From Microtetraspora glauca (GTDB lineage: Bacteria; Actinomycetota; Actinomycetes; Streptomycetales; Streptomycetaceae), in NCBI GenBank assembly GCA_000721275.1, contig JOFO01000004.1, positions 62,001-126,000 on the forward strand: 64,000 nt of DNA. Direction: 5' to 3'. The first letter of the stretch is position 1. Every line of letters begins with the position of its first letter. The position numbers were made by a program, and so were the translations under genes. The notes under the pieces were generated by a model. It saw only the letters and a program-made list of their open reading frames with translations, ran no database searches and was not told the origin of the DNA. Positions 53,650-62,228 of this stretch are shown here, piece by piece.

Positions 53650-53890
53650 TCGATCTCACCAGGACAGAGGTGGGTGGACACCGTCGTGCAGCTGCACGAC
53701 GGTGTCCACGCCGTCCACACGGTGATGGACCGGCTGCACAGCCGGGAGGACGTGTCGGGGTGAAGACGATGTGCTCCAGCGAGACGGTGCCGGGCACCGC
53801 AGCGCTTCGGTGCGGTCGGGTCCGGTTGGGCGCCGGGGCGCCACCGCCTCGTGGTGGCCGTCCGTCGTCCCGTGCGTGGCCGCGTCGTTC
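53650..53890 (-). pseudogene. Second PPOX-protein copy, truncated and rearranged
   Basis: The minus-strand frame reads TDGHHEAVAPRRPTGPDRTE, then HVLPAVQPVHHRVDGVDTVV, matching the intact PPOX protein (DHREAVAPRRMAQLGRAEAL, HALPAVRPVNHLMDGDDVVV). Homology ends after VVQLHDG, where a 36-bp perfect palindrome (53674-53709) begins. The C-terminal half is missing. Confidence 0.8.
53674..53709. repeat. 36-bp perfect palindrome
   Basis: The sequence 53674-53691 is followed directly by its own reverse complement at 53692-53709, with no spacer. It is made of the VDTVVQLHD-coding stretch of the PPOX remnant joined to an inverted copy of itself, a typical product of strand-switching repair. Confidence 0.9.
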
Positions 53891-54029
53891 CGCGTGCCTG
53901 CCTTCTTGTTCCGGCCTGAGAACCCGGGGCTGCCCGAAGTGCCCTGCCGTCTCAGCGCCTTGCCGTCCCGGCTGCGCAGGCAGGACCTGACGGAACTTTC
54001 CCGAGGGCCGGTTTCCGGGAAGGGCCCAG

Positions 54030-54116
54030 TCAGGCGAAGGAGCACGGGATGGTCCGATCCAGCCCCAGAGTCCGGATCACCGTCGCCGGAAGCCGCGGGA
54101 CACGGCCCTGTTCTCG
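54030..54116 (-). pseudogene. Second STAS-protein copy, C-terminal stub cut by a transposon
   Basis: The stub reads RVPRLPATVIRTLGLDRTIP and CSFA before the stop at 54030, aligned with IQRLPARVVRALGVDRALPC and SFA of the intact STAS protein. Homology ends within a few bases of the left inverted repeat of the Tn3-type element. The missing N-terminal part is not found beyond the right end of the element. Confidence 0.8.
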
Positions 54117-54119
54117 TAT

Positions 54120-54152
54120 AGCTACGGCGAACGGACGTGTAGCGCTGTGTGA
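54120..54152 (+). repeat. Left terminal inverted repeat of the Tn3-type element
   Basis: The 33 bp starting AGCTACGGCGAA match the reverse complement of 60815-60847 at 26 of 33 positions, including the first 12 without a mismatch. Length and position fit Tn3-family repeats. Confidence 0.75.
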
Positions 54153-54198
54153 TTGCCCCGGTCCTCGTTTCTCCTGGCTGGGCGCATCGTTGAGCCGA

Positions 54199-57100
54199 AT
54201 GAGTGATCTCGGTCGGGGTAGAGGAGTGCGGGTGCAGCAGGACTGGGAGCCGGAGGACCTGATCGAGGTCTGGACGCTGCTGGAAGACGACATGAAGCGG
54301 GTGCGGAACAAGTCCGGGGCGACCCGGCTCGGGTTCGCGCTGTTGCTGAAGTTTTTTGAGGCGGAGGCCCGGTTTCCGGAGTCGGCCAGGGAGGTGCCGT
54401 CCGCCGCGGTGGAGTACGTGGCGCAGCAGGTGAAGGTCCCGGCAGGGGCGTGGGCGGGGTACGACTGGCAGAGCAAGGCGATCCAGCGGCATCGGGGCGA
54501 GATCCGGGCGGCGTACGGGTTCCGGGCGAACACCGAGGAGGACCAGGACCGGCTGGCCGCGTGGCTGGCGACCGAGTTGTGTCCGGTGGAGCTGTCGCGG
54601 GACCGGGTGGCGGCCGCGGTGGTGGCCCGGTGCCGCGACGACCACGTCGAGCCGCCGGCGCCCGGTCAGGTTCGGAGGCTGGTCGGCAAGGCGGTCAAGG
54701 ACTTCGAGAAGCGGCTCTCGCTGGACCGGCTCAGCCACGCGACGCGCTGACGGCTGGAGGACCTGATCACGGGCGACGGAACCGAGCAGGGCATCGACGG
54801 CGACGGCGACGGCGCCGCGGTCGGGGGCGGGCGGTCGCACTTCACCGAGCTGAAGACCGACCCCGGCGCTCCGGGTCTGGAGAGCCTGCTGGCCGAGGTG
54901 AACAAGCTGGAGCGGGTACGGCGCCTGGAGCTGCCCGCGGACCTGTTCGCGGACGTGTCGGAGAAGCTCGTGGACGCCTGGCGGGCGCGGGCGTCGAAGG
55001 AGTACCCGGCGAACCTGGAGCGGATGAAGCCGCCACGGCGCCTGACACTGCTGGCCACGCTGTGCCACGTGCGCCAGACGGAGATCACCGACTCGCCGGT
55101 GGACCTGTTCATCCAGCTCGTGCTGAAGATCATCACGCGGGCGGAGCGGAAGGTCGACAAGGAGCTGGGGGCGGAGCTGAAGAAGGTCCGGGGCAAGGAG
55201 GCGATGCTGCTGCGGGTCGCGGAGGCGGCCCTGTCGGAGCCGTCCGGCACGGTGCGGCGGGTGATCTTCCCGGTGGTCGGTGGTGAGAAGACGCTGAAGG
55301 CCCTGGCGGCGGAGGCCGCGGCGAACGAGGCCCGGTACAAGGCCCGGGTCCGGCACCGTGCTGCGCTCCTCGTACTCGGCGCACTGGAGGCGGATGCCGT
55401 CGCCGCTGCTGAAGGCGCTGGAGCTGAAGTGCAACAACACCGCCTACCGGCCGGTGATGGACGCGATCGACCTGCTGAGGCGGTATCTGGGGCAGCCGTT
55501 GAAGGAGGGCGCGTTCTTCGATGCGGCGGAGACGGTGCCGCTGGACGGGGTGGTGCCCGAGCAGTGGCGGGCGACAGTGGTGGACGACAAGGGCCGGGTC
55601 GAGTGCATCCCGTATGAGCTGTGCGTGCTCGTATCCCTGCCGGACGCGCTGCGCCGTCGGGAGATCTGGGTGGTGGGCGCGAGCCGGTGGCGTAATCCGG
55701 AGGACGACCTGCCCGCCGACTTCGAGGACAACCGGGACGTCCACTACGCGGCCCTGGGCCAGCCGCGGGACGCGGGTGAGTTCATCACCGCCTTGAAGGC
55801 CAAGCTCCGCACTCGTTGGACCGCTTCGAGCAGGCTCTGTCCGCGGGCACCACGGGCGGGGTCGCGATCGTCAAGAAGCGCGGCGAGCCGTGGATCAGGG
55901 TCTCCCCGCGCGGCAAGCAGGAGGAGCCGGAGTTCCTGGTCGCCGTCAAGGCGGAGATCGAGCGGCGCTGGGGCACCATCGACCTGCTGGACGTCCTGAA
56001 GTACGCCGAGTTCGACACCGGCTTCATCGTCGAGTTCACCTCGGTCGCCACCAGAGAGAACCTGTCCAGGGACGTACTGCGGCGCCGGCTGCTGTGCTGT
56101 TCGGTCTGGGCACCAACATGGGCGTCAAGCGGGTCACGGTCACCGGCAAGCACGGCGAGTCCGAGGCGACGCTGCGCCGGGTGCGGCACCTGTTCGTCAA
56201 CCGGGCCAACATGCGCGCCGCCTTGCGCAAGCTGGTGATCGCCACCTTCGCCGCCCGGGACGAGATGTGGTGGGGCACCGGCACCGCGTGCGCCTCCGAC
56301 AGCCGCAAGTTCGGCGCCTGGTCCAGCAACCTGATGACCGAGTGGCACCAGCGTTACCGCGGCCCCGGCGTGATGATCTACTGGCACGTCGAGCGGAAGT
56401 CGGTGTGTATCTACTCCCAGCTCAAGTCCTGCTCCGCCTCCGAGGTCGCCTCGATGATCAAGGGCGTGCTGCGACACTGCACCGACATGGAGGTCGACCG
56501 GCAGTACACCGACACCCACGGCGCGTCCATCGTCGGCTTCGCCTTCGCCCACATGCTCGACTTCAAGCTGATGCCGCGGCTGAAGAACGTCGGCTCCGCG
56601 CGGCTGTACCGGCCCGCCGCCGGTGAGGACGACAACTGGCCGAACCTCGCGCCGGTGCTGTCGACCAAGACGATCAACTGGGACCTGATCCGCAAGCAGT
56701 ACGACCAGATCGTGAAGTACAACACCGCCCTGCGCCTGGGCACCGCCGAGGCCGAGCAGGTCCTGCGCCGCTTCGCCCGCGGCGGACCCAAGCACCCCAC
56801 CTACCAGGCGATCGAGGAACTCGGGCGGGCGGTACGCACGGCGTTCGTCTGCGACTACCTCGCCGACGTCGAACTCCGGCAGGAGAGCCACGGGGGTCCG
56901 CAGGTGGTGGAGAACTGGAACAGCGCGAACAAGGACCTCTTCTACGGCAAGGACGGCGACCTGGCCGGGTCGGACAAGGAGTCGCAGGAGGTGTCCATGC
57001 TCGCCCTGCACCTGCTCCAGTCCGCCCTCGTGCACGTCAACACGCTGCTGATCCAGCAGGTCCTCGCCGACCAGAAGGGGGCCGACATGCTTACCGACGC

Positions 57101-57281
57101 CGACCGGCGGGCCCTGTCCCCGCTGTTCTGGACGCACGTGAACCCCTACGGCCGGTTCGAGCTGGACATGAACAGCAGCCTCGACCTGGACCTGACCGCC
57201 CCGGCCCGGGCCGTGCCCGCCCCGCGCAGCCCGCAGAGAGAGGCGGTGCCGACCGGAGGAGACGCCGCGGTGCTGTTCTAG
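54199..57281 (+). pseudogene. tnpA: Tn3-family transposase with one stop and three frameshifts
   Basis: ATG 54199 starts a DUF4158-type N-terminus (DLIEVWTLLEDDMKRVRNKS, RLGFALLLKFFEAEARFP). An in-frame TGA at 54748-54750 interrupts it, and the same frame continues HFTELKTDPGAPGLESLLAE. Shifts near 55350, 55810 and 56095 lead to [35 protein letters not shown], and finally the catalytic domain [60 protein letters not shown] and [20 protein letters not shown]. All parts of a transposase of about 1000 residues are present but not in one frame. Confidence 0.9.
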
Positions 57282-57896
57282 ACGCGGGCGGCCGCCGGGC
57301 CAGAGGAGTCGGACCCTGCCCGCTAAGCCGAGGCCCAAGGCTGCCTCCACGACCGGCGTCCCCGAGGTCGTCCCTCGCGCCGCTGTTCGTCGCGCTTGCG
57401 CTGCCATAGAGGTGCCATGCCGGGCGCGTAACCGCAAACCGCCGTGACGTGAACGTTCGAGCTGCCCCGGACCTCACGATCGCGGCAGCCCGATCGGGGA
57501 GACACGCCTGCAGACAACCAAGAGCAACCTCAGTGCCGAAGACGGGGAGGGGAGACAGCCGGGTCCCCTCCGCGCCGATGCAACAGGGGCCCGGCACGCC
57601 CGCGCTCCACGGGGGATTGAGGAGCGCGAGGCGCAAGGGAAGAGCCCTTGACCGTGCACATCTTGCCGAACACGCCCGGTTCAAACGCGCAGGGCGAGAA
57701 AAAGCGGAGCGGCGGCAGAAACGTTCCTGTTTCTCCGGGGCTGCGGCAAAGTACCGGCTGGTGCTGGGTGTGTACTGTCTTCTCGGGTAGGCGCCAGGGG
57801 CGTGAAGCGGCGGCCGGCCGGTGCGGTGTGTGCTCCCGGCGGGGTGACGGTGTCGTGCGTAACGTGGGCGGTGAGGGACGAGAGCGAGAGGGCGCC
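57282..57896. other. Gene-free stretch inside the transposon
   Basis: No gene was recognised in the 615 bp between the transposase and the phosphatase gene. The promoter of the cargo genes should be here; the A-richer patch 57690-57730 is a candidate. Confidence 0.4.
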
Positions 57897-59237
57897 GTGA
57901 ACTCCGACGAGGAACCGAGCGGCACACCGAGCGAGACGCGTCTGCCCGGGCTTGGGCTGAAGCTGGACGAGCAGCTGGAGGGCATCGCACAGCAGCTGCG
58001 GGCGCTGGCGCGGGCGAAGGACCGGTTGCAGGGACTGCTGTCGGCGGTGCTGGCCATCGGCGGCGATCTGGACCTGCCGACGGTGCTGCACCGAATCGTC
58101 ACCACCGCCATGGACCTGGCCGGGGCGCGTTACGGCGCCCTCGGCGTCCTGGCCCCTTCCGGAGATCACCTGGAGCAGTTCATCACTGCCGGCCTCACCG
58201 AGGAGGAACGGGCCGCGCTCGCGGGAATCGACTTCCCGCACGGCCGCGGCGTCCTGGGTCACCTGATCCACCATCCCGAACCGCTGCGCGTGGAGGACAT
58301 CCCCTCGCACCCGGCCTCGGTCGGATTCCCGCCCGGCCACCCGCCCATGCGCACGCTGCTGGGCGTCGCGATCACCGTCCGCGGCGAGATCTACGGAGAC
58401 CTCTACCTCTCCGAGCGCGGGGACGGCCGGCCGTTCGACGAGGACGACGAGGCCATCGTGCGCGCTCTGGCGGGAGCCGCCGGGATCGCCATCGAGAACG
58501 CCCGCCTGTTCGGTTACATGCGTGACAGCGCCGAACAGTTCCAGCGGCTGCTGCTGCCGACCCTGCCCGACCTGACGCCGTTCTCCGGCGCAGCGGTCTA
58601 CCGCGCCGCGGCCGAGCCGGCCAGCGTCGGCGGCGACTGGTACGACGCCGTCGTCCTGCCCGACCGCGCCTGCGCGGCCGTCATCGGCGACGTCGTCGGC
58701 CACGACCTGCACGCGGCCGCCGCCATGGCCCAGGCCCGCAACATGCTCCGCGCCCTGCTCTACGACCGCCAGACCCCGCCCAGCTCGGTGCTGACCCAGC
58801 TCGACCACACCGTCCACGCCATCACCGACCTGCCGGTCACCACCGCATGCCTGGTCAGGATCGAGCCCACCGGCGATGGCTGGACGCTCCACTGGAGCAC
58901 CGCCGGCCACCTCCCGCCGCTGATCCTGACCCCCGATGGATCCGCCCGATACCTGCATGCGGAGCCGGGCATCCCCCTGGGCGTCGACCCCGACATCCAC
59001 CGCCCCGACCACACCCACGAGCTGCCGCCGGGCGCCATCGTGCTGCTGTTCTCCGACGGCCTTGTCGAACACCCGGACCATCCCATCGACGACCGCCTGA
59101 ACGCCCTGGCCGATCTTGCCGCCGCGCACGCCCCCCAGCCACTGGACGCCCTGGTACACGCCCTCGCCGACCACCACCCCAGCGACGGCCGCGACGACAT
59201 CGCCATCCTCGCCATCCGCACCCCCGGCGAAGAATGA
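57897..59237 (+). CDS. GAF-domain SpoIIE-type serine phosphatase
   Basis: From GTG 57897 (GAGAGG 5 bp upstream) the product has 446 residues: a coiled helix (about 20-55), a GAF domain (about 60-205) and a PP2C/SpoIIE phosphatase (about 225-443). The phosphatase has the metal-binding ASVGGDWYDAVVLPD, IGDVVGHDLHAAAAMAQARN, WSTAGHLPPLILTPDG and FSDGLVEHP. The GAF domain has ASVGFPPGHPPMRTLLGVAI, close to that of the DevS-type kinase at 28953, with a His before Pro-Pro. It should dephosphorylate STAS-type anti-sigma antagonists in response to a signal sensed by GAF. It lies inside the transposon as cargo. Confidence 0.93.
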   Translation: MNSDEEPSGTPSETRLPGLGLKLDEQLEGIAQQLRALARAKDRLQGLLSAVLAIGGDLDLPTVLHRIVTTAMDLAGARYGALGVLAPSGDHLEQFITAGLTEEERAALAGIDFPHGRGVLGHLIHHPEPLRVEDIPSHPASVGFPPGHPPMRTLLGVAITVRGEIYGDLYLSERGDGRPFDEDDEAIVRALAGAAGIAIENARLFGYMRDSAEQFQRLLLPTLPDLTPFSGAAVYRAAAEPASVGGDWYDAVVLPDRACAAVIGDVVGHDLHAAAAMAQARNMLRALLYDRQTPPSSVLTQLDHTVHAITDLPVTTACLVRIEPTGDGWTLHWSTAGHLPPLILTPDGSARYLHAEPGIPLGVDPDIHRPDHTHELPPGAIVLLFSDGLVEHPDHPIDDRLNALADLAAAHAPQPLDALVHALADHHPSDGRDDIAILAIRTPGEE

Positions 59238-59421
59238 CCCCCACCCGAGCCGAGCCTCCTTTCGCGAAGGCCAAGCACGGCAGGATCAGACCGGTGCCCT
59301 GCAGGCTCTCCTCCAGGGCGGCCGCAGTGCGCACGGCTCCCGTCTCCGCAGGCGCGCAGTCCAGGCCGATCGTGGGCATGCTGATGGGTGTAGTGCTCAG
59401 GTATCACGTCGTGGAGGGATC

Positions 59422-59646
59422 ATGCTCATCCAGCACGCGTTCGAGAACGGCGTCCTGCATGTGCACCTCGTACAGGACCTCGAAGTCCACAACCGCGCCG
59501 CGGCCGCCGTACACATCGAGCAACTTCTCATCACACACCGCCCCCGGACGCTGCGCCTCCAGCTGCCCACCGCCACCCCCTCACCGGCATCCCTGAGCGC
59601 CCTGGCCCGCACCCGCCGGCTGTGCGAAAGCCTGGCGTCGGTCTGA
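59422..59646 (+). CDS. Small STAS-like protein
   Basis: The 74-residue protein reads MLIQHAFENGVLHVHLVQDL, EVHNRAAAAVHIEQLLITHR, and a second half with LRLQLPTATPSPASLSALAR. The secondary-structure order and the position after the SpoIIE phosphatase suggest a divergent STAS domain, but the phospho-Ser loop (DSSG-type) is replaced by PTATPSPAS. GTGGAGG lies 5 bp before ATG 59422. It could be the phosphatase's partner. Confidence 0.65.
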   Translation: MLIQHAFENGVLHVHLVQDLEVHNRAAAAVHIEQLLITHRPRTLRLQLPTATPSPASLSALARTRRLCESLASV

Positions 59647-59686
59647 GCGTCGTCAGCTCCGCCTCCCTCGCCCCGCCCGCCGCCGC

Positions 59687-60001
59687 ATGAGCGAAACTCT
59701 GCAGCGGGTGCGCGAAGCGCTCCTGCGCGCAGGATTCGACCCCCACCCCGCCGGCGACAGCGGCCTGCAGATCCGCAAACAGGACGAGGAGACGGTCGAG
59801 GTGTGGTGGGAAGCCGGCGACGTCCTGCGCCCCACCGCGATCACGCATGCCGCCGAGCCAGGCCTGGCCGGCCATATGGAGATCGCGGGCATCCACCACG
59901 CGATGGACATCGCCCTCACCGAGATCTTCCGGAAAGCGGGCCTGCACGTCACCCACCGCCCCGACGACACCCTTCTCGTCCAACAGCCACCCAAGGAATA
60001 G
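59687..60001 (+). CDS. Hypothetical protein
   Basis: A 104-residue soluble protein starting MSETLQRVREALLRAGFDPH, with VEVWWEAGDVLRPTAITHAA and HHAMDIALTEIFRKAGLHVT. No family was recognised. It follows the STAS-like gene by 40 bp and is probably in the same operon. No signal peptide or membrane helix is seen. Confidence 0.75.
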   Translation: MSETLQRVREALLRAGFDPHPAGDSGLQIRKQDEETVEVWWEAGDVLRPTAITHAAEPGLAGHMEIAGIHHAMDIALTEIFRKAGLHVTHRPDDTLLVQQPPKE

Positions 60002-60112
60002 AGACGGCGACGGACTCTTCCCCCGTGCGGACCTCACAAACGATCCTTTGCGCGAGCAAGATCAACAGCGGACGGCCGGACCTCCGCCGGACCCGAATGC
60101 GTTCGCAGAACC

Positions 60113-60814
60113 CGTTCTCAGGAACTCGACTACCGGCTCGACGCGCTCAGCAAGCGCGGCATCCCGAGTGAGAAGATCTTCAGCGAGAAGATCAGCACCC
60201 GCGTCCGGGTCCGCCCGAAGTTCGAGGAAGCGCTTCGGGCTGCGCGGGAGGTCAAGGCGCACGCCCCGTACTGCCGTGTCATCTTCACCGTGTACGAGAT
60301 GAAGCGGCTCGGCCGCGATGCCGCCGAGCTGACCGCGCTCGCCGACCACCTCACCGCTCACGGCCTGGTCCTGGAGATGCTCGCCGGGCCCCTGCCCGGG
60401 ATCTACGACCCCACCGGGCCGGGGAAGCCGCTGTTCGCGTTCTTCGCGGCGATGGCGGAGACCGAGCGGGAGAACATCCGCGAGTCCACGGTGGAGGGGC
60501 TCGACACCGCGGTTCGCAAGGGCGAGCACGGCGACCGGCCACCGGTCGTCACCGATGACATGCTCCACACCGTCCTGCGGCGCCGCGCGGACGGCGAGTC
60601 CGTCGAGCAGATCCAGCCCGACCTGATCATCCCCACCGGCAAACGCAAGGGACAGAACCCCTCGGTGGCCAGCATCTACCGGGCGCTCGCCGAGCACGCC
60701 AAGCGCGAGGTGTACCCCGAAGCCGTCGAACGGGCCCACGCCGACTTCACCGCCCTCCAGGTCGGTGACATCCCCGGACCCCGCCTCGCTGTCCCTGACC
60801 GAGCGTCACTTTGA
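60113..60814 (+). pseudogene. Serine recombinase (resolvase family), N-terminus missing
   Basis: The frame reads QELDYRLDALSKRGIPSEKI, TVYEMKRLGRDAAELTALAD, PLPGIYDPTGPGKPLFAFFA and AMAETERENIRESTVEGLDT, the second half of a resolvase catalytic domain, then an HTH part with KRKGQNPSVASIYRALAEHA. The first 15-20 residues, including the catalytic Ser, are not found. In Tn3-family elements this enzyme resolves cointegrates. The stop directly borders the right inverted repeat. Confidence 0.85.
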
Positions 60815-60847
60815 TCACAGAGAGCTGCTTGTCACTTCGCCGTAGCT
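60815..60847 (-). repeat. Right terminal inverted repeat of the Tn3-type element
   Basis: The reverse complement begins AGCTACGGCGAA and aligns over 33 bp with 54120-54152 (26 of 33). It marks the right end of the transposon. Confidence 0.75.
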
Positions 60848-60899
60848 TCGGGGGAGCAGGGCCGAGACGGTTATTTGCCTGATCCGCACCGGCAGATCC

Positions 60900-61025
60900 G
60901 CCCGGACTCCCCGCCGGCCTGGTCTACTTCGTGCTGCACGACGTGGAAGGCGAGAGCCGGGCCCGCGAGCTGGCCGCAGCGCTGCACGTCGCCCTCTACG
61001 GCGAGCCCGAGCCTTTGGAAAGCTG
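60900..61025 (+). pseudogene. Unassigned coding remnant beside the transposon end
   Basis: One plus-strand frame reads GLPAGLVYFVLHDVEGESRA and RELAAALHVALYGEPEPLE with good codon usage but no start. It probably is the cut end of a host gene; the family was not recognised. It overlaps the 3' end of the minus-strand frame below. Confidence 0.35.
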
Positions 61026-61171
61026 CCTGCGCAGCTCGTGGAGGGCGTCAGGGCTGCCGGTACGGACCACCTGCTCCAGCAGCCGGTCGAGCCGGGCATC
61101 GTCCCCCGCGCCCACCGCGTCCACGATGCCCGCGATGATCTCGCGCGCTCCAGGCGGCAGCCCCCGCTCAC
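60996..61171 (-). pseudogene. Small gene coupled to the regulator, one-base frameshift
   Basis: GTG 61171 overlaps the regulator stop (GTGA), but its frame soon leaves the good one. If the run of five G at 61161-61165 (seen as C on the plus strand) were six, the product would read MSGGLPPGAREIIAGIVDAV and DDARLDRLLEQVVRTGSPDA to the stop at 60996. This suggests a short helical protein of about 58 residues broken by one base, or a sequencing error. Confidence 0.45.
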
Positions 61172-61512
61172 CGCGTCGCCGCCTCCGCCTCAGCGGGCTC
61201 GGCCTCCGGGGTGTCCTCGCGGTGCAGGAAGGCACCCAGGAGGTCGCCGACCGGGTGGTCGGCCTCGGATGGGTGACGCAGGGCCACGCTGTCGTCGACG
61301 GTGTAGCGGTTGCGTCGCCCCACCCGGGTGCGGGTCAGGTAGCCGGCCACCTCCAGGTCGGCGACGATGATCTGCACCGCGCGTTCGGTGATCCCGATCC
61401 CGGCGGCGATGTCGCGCAACCGTACCTCGGGGTCGCGGGCGATCCGTAGCAGCACCCGTGCGTGGTTGGTGAGGAAGGTCCACTGGTCGCCGCGTGCCGA
61501 TGAGCTGCTCAT
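61168..61512 (-). CDS. Winged-helix (MarR/ArsR-like) transcriptional regulator
   Basis: The 114-residue protein has a winged helix at about 10-75: WTFLTNHARVLLRIARDPEV, RDIAAGIGITERAVQIIVAD and VAGYLTRTRVGRRNRYTVDD. Its C-terminal tail is acidic (HREDTPEAEPAEAEAATR). ATG 61512 is preceded by GGAGG at 3 bp. The gene diverges from the USP-like/TerC operon, and an inverted repeat (61558-61585) lies in the gap, so it probably controls both directions. The ligand is unknown. Confidence 0.88.
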   Translation of the reverse strand: MSSSSARGDQWTFLTNHARVLLRIARDPEVRLRDIAAGIGITERAVQIIVADLEVAGYLTRTRVGRRNRYTVDDSVALRHPSEADHPVGDLLGAFLHREDTPEAEPAEAEAATR

Positions 61513-61557
61513 GGCCTCCATCATACGAACCCGGCTTCGCGTATTCGCCCCCTCGTG

Positions 61558-61585
61558 CGAACCTTTATTAGCGAAAAGGTTTTCG
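61558..61585. promoter_or_regulatory. Operator-like inverted repeat in an A/T-rich gap
   Basis: AACCTTT (61560-61566) and AAAGGTT (61575-61581) are inverted with an 8-bp spacer and flanked by CGA/TCG. The patch is unusually A/T-rich for this DNA. It lies 48 bp before the regulator and 78 bp before the divergent gene. Confidence 0.6.
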
Positions 61586-61662
61586 CGTAACTGTTGACGG
61601 GTGTCGGTGCCGCAGGTGACCCTTGAGGGGATTCCTCCCGTTAAGGAAGGCGGGCCGTAGTC

Positions 61663-62175
61663 ATGACCCGACTGCTCTCCCACCCCGTACGCGACCACGT
61701 CCACCGCCCCGCGCGGGCGGGTCTGGTCCAGCCGATCGCGGCCGTGCTGACCGATCGCATCGACGATGTCGCGGTGGCCGAGGCGGCCGCGCGGATGGCG
61801 CTGGTCCGCCGGGTGCCGCTGCTGCTGATTGCCGTGGTGTCCCCGCACGTCGGCCGTTCCCCTCTCGGCCCGGCGGCCTGCCCGTCGGTGCGGGCGGTTC
61901 TGGCCCGGGTCATGCCCAAAGTCGGCCCCCACGCCACCGGCTGCATCCCCGAGGTGTTCCACCTGCCGGCGGGCAACGGATCACGGCTCGCGGCGGCCAA
62001 GCAGCTGCTGGCCCTGGCCGGCCGCCACCGGGCTCCGGACGTGGTGGCCTCGCGTCGCGGCCCGCACGGGCTGGACGCGCACGCCCTGATCGAGGCCGCA
62101 GCCCTGCGCGGCGGCCCGTTCGTCCATGCGATCGCCCCTGCGGCCTGGGTGCCGCTGCGATCGCCCTCGACGTGA
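61663..62175 (+). CDS. USP-like hypothetical protein
   Basis: The 170-residue protein has an alpha/beta arrangement reminiscent of USP domains: LVQPIAAVLTDRIDDVAVAE, AEAAARMALVRRVPLLLIAV, and HRAPDVVASRRGPHGLDAHA in place of the ATP loop. The nucleotide motif is not conserved. GTTAAGGAAGG lies 12 bp before ATG 61663. It leads an operon with TerC and two further stress-type proteins. Confidence 0.7.
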   Translation: MTRLLSHPVRDHVHRPARAGLVQPIAAVLTDRIDDVAVAEAAARMALVRRVPLLLIAVVSPHVGRSPLGPAACPSVRAVLARVMPKVGPHATGCIPEVFHLPAGNGSRLAAAKQLLALAGRHRAPDVVASRRGPHGLDAHALIEAAALRGGPFVHAIAPAAWVPLRSPST

Positions 62176-62228
62176 TCGCCTCCTCAGCGTGACCTGCCGT
62201 CCGGCCCCTTGAGAGGAAACGTTTAGCG

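Larger units (their letters stand above)
54120..60847. mobile_element. Tn3-family transposon, decayed, with GAF-SpoIIE cargo
   Basis: The element of about 6.7 kb is bounded by 33-bp inverted repeats. It contains a broken Tn3 transposase (54199-57281), cargo genes for a GAF-SpoIIE phosphatase, a STAS-like small protein and an unknown protein (57897-60001), and a truncated serine recombinase next to the right repeat (60113-60814). No matching 5-bp target duplication was seen at the two ends (CGTAT on the left, TCGGG on the right), so one flank was probably rearranged later. The element itself can no longer move without help. Confidence 0.75.

Noticed and set aside
54114..60852. 5-bp target-site duplication flanking the Tn3-type element
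   Set aside because: The bases next to the two repeats (CGTAT and TCGGG) do not match, so no duplication can be claimed.
62176..62228. yybP-ykoY-type Mn2+ riboswitch before terC
   Set aside because: The gap is only 53 bp, too short for the element, and its conserved loops are absent.
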